Shown: piece after piece, positions 62,371 to 64,000 of the stretch
Layout of the letters: the number at the start of each line of letters is the position of its first letter
Numbering within the stretch: the first letter of the stretch is position 1
From: Flavobacteriaceae bacterium PS02336
Lineage (GTDB): Bacteria > Bacteroidota > Bacteroidia > Flavobacteriales > Flavobacteriaceae
Length of the DNA: 64,000 nucleotides
Direction: 5' to 3'
Assembly: GCA_029960065.1 (NCBI GenBank)
Contig: JASCOF010000002.1
Location: 806,001-870,000, forward strand
Notes under the pieces: generated by a model
Seen by the model: the letters and a program-made list of their open reading frames with translations, nothing else
The model's database searches: none
What the model was told of the DNA's origin: nothing
Program-made: the position numbers and the translations under genes

Positions 62371-63687
62371 TTAGTATCTGTAGTATTCTGGTTTAAATGG
62401 ACCTTGAACTTCAACACCAATGTATGCAGCTTGATCTTCTCTTAAAACTTCAAGTTCAACGCCTAATTTCGCTAAGTGTAAAGCAGCAACTTTTTCATCT
62501 AAATGTTTTGGTAACATATAAACTTCATTTTTGTAAGCTGCGCTGTTGTTCCATAATTCGATTTGAGCCAAAGTCTGGTTTGTAAATGAGTTACTCATTA
62601 CAAAACTTGGGTGACCTGTAGCACAACCAAGGTTTACTAAACGACCTTCAGCCAAGATGATGATATCTTTTCCGTTGATGTTGTATTTGTCAACCTGAGG
62701 TTTGATTTCGATTTTAGATGCACCGTGGTTTTTGTTTAACCAAGCCATATCAATTTCGTTATCGAAGTGACCAATGTTACAAACAACAGTTTTGTCTTTC
62801 ATTTGCTCGAAGTGCTCTCCAAGAACGATATCTTTGTTTCCGGTAGTTGTAATGATGATATCAGCATTAGCAATTACAGTGTTTAATTTTTTAACTTCAT
62901 AACCGTCCATTGCAGCTTGTAAAGCACAAATTGGATCGATTTCAGTAACTGTTACGATAGAACCAGCACCTCTAAAAGAAGCAGCAGTTCCTTTTCCAAC
63001 ATCACCGTATCCACAAACGATTACTCTTTTTCCAGCTAACATTAAGTCAGTTGCACGACGTACAGCATCTACAGCAGATTCTTTACAACCGTATTTGTTA
63101 TCAAATTTAGATTTAGTAACAGAATCGTTAATGTTGATAGCAGGCATTGGAAGAGTTCCAGCTTTTACTCTTTCGTAAAGTCTGTGAACACCAGTTGTAG
63201 TTTCTTCAGAAAGACCTTTAATTCCAGCAACTAATTCTGGGTAACGATCAATAACCATGTTAGTTAAATCTCCACCATCATCAAGAATCATGTTTAATGG
63301 TTTTCTGTCTTCACCAAAGAATAAAGTCTGCTCAATACACCAGTCAAATGATTCTTCGTCAAGACCTTTCCAAGCGTAAACTGAAATTCCTGCAGCAGCA
63401 ATAGCGGCAGCAGCTTGATCTTGAGTAGAGAAAATGTTACAAGAAGACCAAGTAACTTCTGCACCAAGAGCAATTAAAGTTTCGATCAAAACAGCAGTTT
63501 GAATCGTCATGTGTAAACATCCAGCAATACGAGCTCCTTTAAGTGGCTGCTCATCTTTGTATTCAGCGCGAAGTGCCATTAAACCTGGCATTTCAGCTTC
63601 AGCTAGTTCAATTTCTTTTCTTCCCCAAGCCGCTAGAGAAATGTCTTTTACTTTGAAAGCCACATAAGGCGTAGTCGTTGTACTCAT
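62371..63687 (-). CDS. ahcY: S-adenosylhomocysteine hydrolase
   Basis: NAD-dependent cytosolic enzyme that splits S-adenosylhomocysteine into adenosine and homocysteine, recycling the methyl-donor cycle. Features: [15 protein letters not shown] and DDGGDLT in the substrate domain, the Rossmann glycine motif [18 protein letters not shown] after it, and the invariant C-terminus KPEYYRY. At 438 aa it has the usual bacterial length. Single gene with its own terminator. Confidence 0.98.
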   Translation of the reverse strand: MSTTTTPYVAFKVKDISLAAWGRKEIELAEAEMPGLMALRAEYKDEQPLKGARIAGCLHMTIQTAVLIETLIALGAEVTWSSCNIFSTQDQAAAAIAAAGISVYAWKGLDEESFDWCIEQTLFFGEDRKPLNMILDDGGDLTNMVIDRYPELVAGIKGLSEETTTGVHRLYERVKAGTLPMPAININDSVTKSKFDNKYGCKESAVDAVRRATDLMLAGKRVIVCGYGDVGKGTAASFRGAGSIVTVTEIDPICALQAAMDGYEVKKLNTVIANADIIITTTGNKDIVLGEHFEQMKDKTVVCNIGHFDNEIDMAWLNKNHGASKIEIKPQVDKYNINGKDIIILAEGRLVNLGCATGHPSFVMSNSFTNQTLAQIELWNNSAAYKNEVYMLPKHLDEKVAALHLAKLGVELEVLREDQAAYIGVEVQGPFKPEYYRY

Positions 63688-63720
63688 TTATGTTATATTT
63701 GTAGAATTGTAAATTTTTTG

Positions 63721-63728
63721 CAAATTTA
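63721..63728 (-). promoter_or_regulatory. Probable -7 box (TAAATTTG) of ahcY
   Basis: Minus-strand TAAATTTG, 33 nt before the ATG, fits TAnnTTTG. No TTG at the expected upstream spacing. Confidence 0.45.
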
Positions 63729-63815
63729 AGGAATAGCTTTTGAATTTTACTAATTTCTCTCAGATTTGTGAAATCTTTAATTTCTTAATCTTTAGAATAT
63801 TAGTTTATAAAATGA

Positions 63816-63952
63816 TTTAAACCATATAAGTTATAGAAGTTCATTTAAAAAAGGATTCTTTGTAATGCGCTTTGTTTCGAATTGCTTAAATTTACTTAAT
63901 ACATTTTATTGACCAGCATTTATATTTTCTTACATCACTTATATGGTTTAAA
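63816..63952. repeat. 16-nt perfect inverted repeat TTTAAACCATATAAGT, arms 105 nt apart
   Basis: 63816-63831 and 63937-63952 are exact reverse complements. No gene lies in 63729-64000; this looks like another dispersed AT-rich element. Confidence 0.7.
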
Positions 63953-64000
63953 AACCCATAATTCACAACTCATAATTCATAATTAAAAAATGCCTTTATT

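Overview
The window reads as a chromosomal segment of a gliding Flavobacteriaceae bacterium, most likely a Flavobacterium. The DNA is AT-rich. Recognisable -7 boxes follow the Bacteroidota TAnnTTTG pattern. Few genes have Shine-Dalgarno sequences. The gene content includes the type IX secretion/gliding genes porU, porV and gldJ, two SusC/SusD pairs, and a membrane-anchored Y_Y_Y/LuxR-type regulator. No rRNA, tRNA, CRISPR array, transposase or phage gene was found.

Layout. (1) 1-3.4 kb: a two-gene secreted M16 peptidase operon, one catalytic and one pseudo-catalytic subunit; the second gene runs off the left edge. (2) 3.6-12.1 kb: rplU-rpmA, a polytopic membrane protein with a TTG start, a large AsmA-family protein, miaE, a glycosyltransferase, an AraC regulator and an AhpD/CMD-like protein. 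(3) 12.1-12.8 kb: a gene-free island of dispersed inverted repeats. (4) 12.8-26.5 kb: an M1 aminopeptidase lipoprotein, pyruvate dehydrogenase E2 and E1-alpha, cdd, porV, porU, then divergent gldJ and murF. (5) 26.5-52.7 kb: a polysaccharide utilisation locus (PUL). It holds a sensor-regulator, two complete SusC-SusD-lipoprotein cassettes, four GH30 enzymes, a GH16 laminarinase-like enzyme, an endonuclease/exonuclease/phosphatase-fold protein and a GH3 beta-glucosidase. The enzyme set points to beta-1,3/1,6-glucan (laminarin-like or fungal glucan), with SusCD import and stepwise cleavage at the surface and in the periplasm. (6) 52.7-64 kb: a transglutaminase/DUF3857-like protein, a catalytically dead Nudix regulator, an MmcQ/YjbR protein, an alkylation-repair cluster (AlkB, lone Ada metal-binding domain, 2OG-Fe(II) oxygenase, AraC-MGMT fusion) threaded with dispersed repeats, an SMR transporter, a WG-repeat secreted protein with a small Cys-rich partner, a coiled-coil secreted protein and ahcY.

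The most interesting new signals are non-coding. Both SusC leaders carry a pair of GTGTTTTT-type elements exactly 33 nt apart, with the proximal copy exactly 93 nt before the ATG. Each leader ends in an identical 37-nt 5' leader. These look like operator sites for the PUL regulator next door. The second notable region is the split Ada/AlkB cluster, where the 2OG oxygenase gene is bracketed by GACGCAC palindromes. All function calls rest on motif recognition by eye; no search was run.
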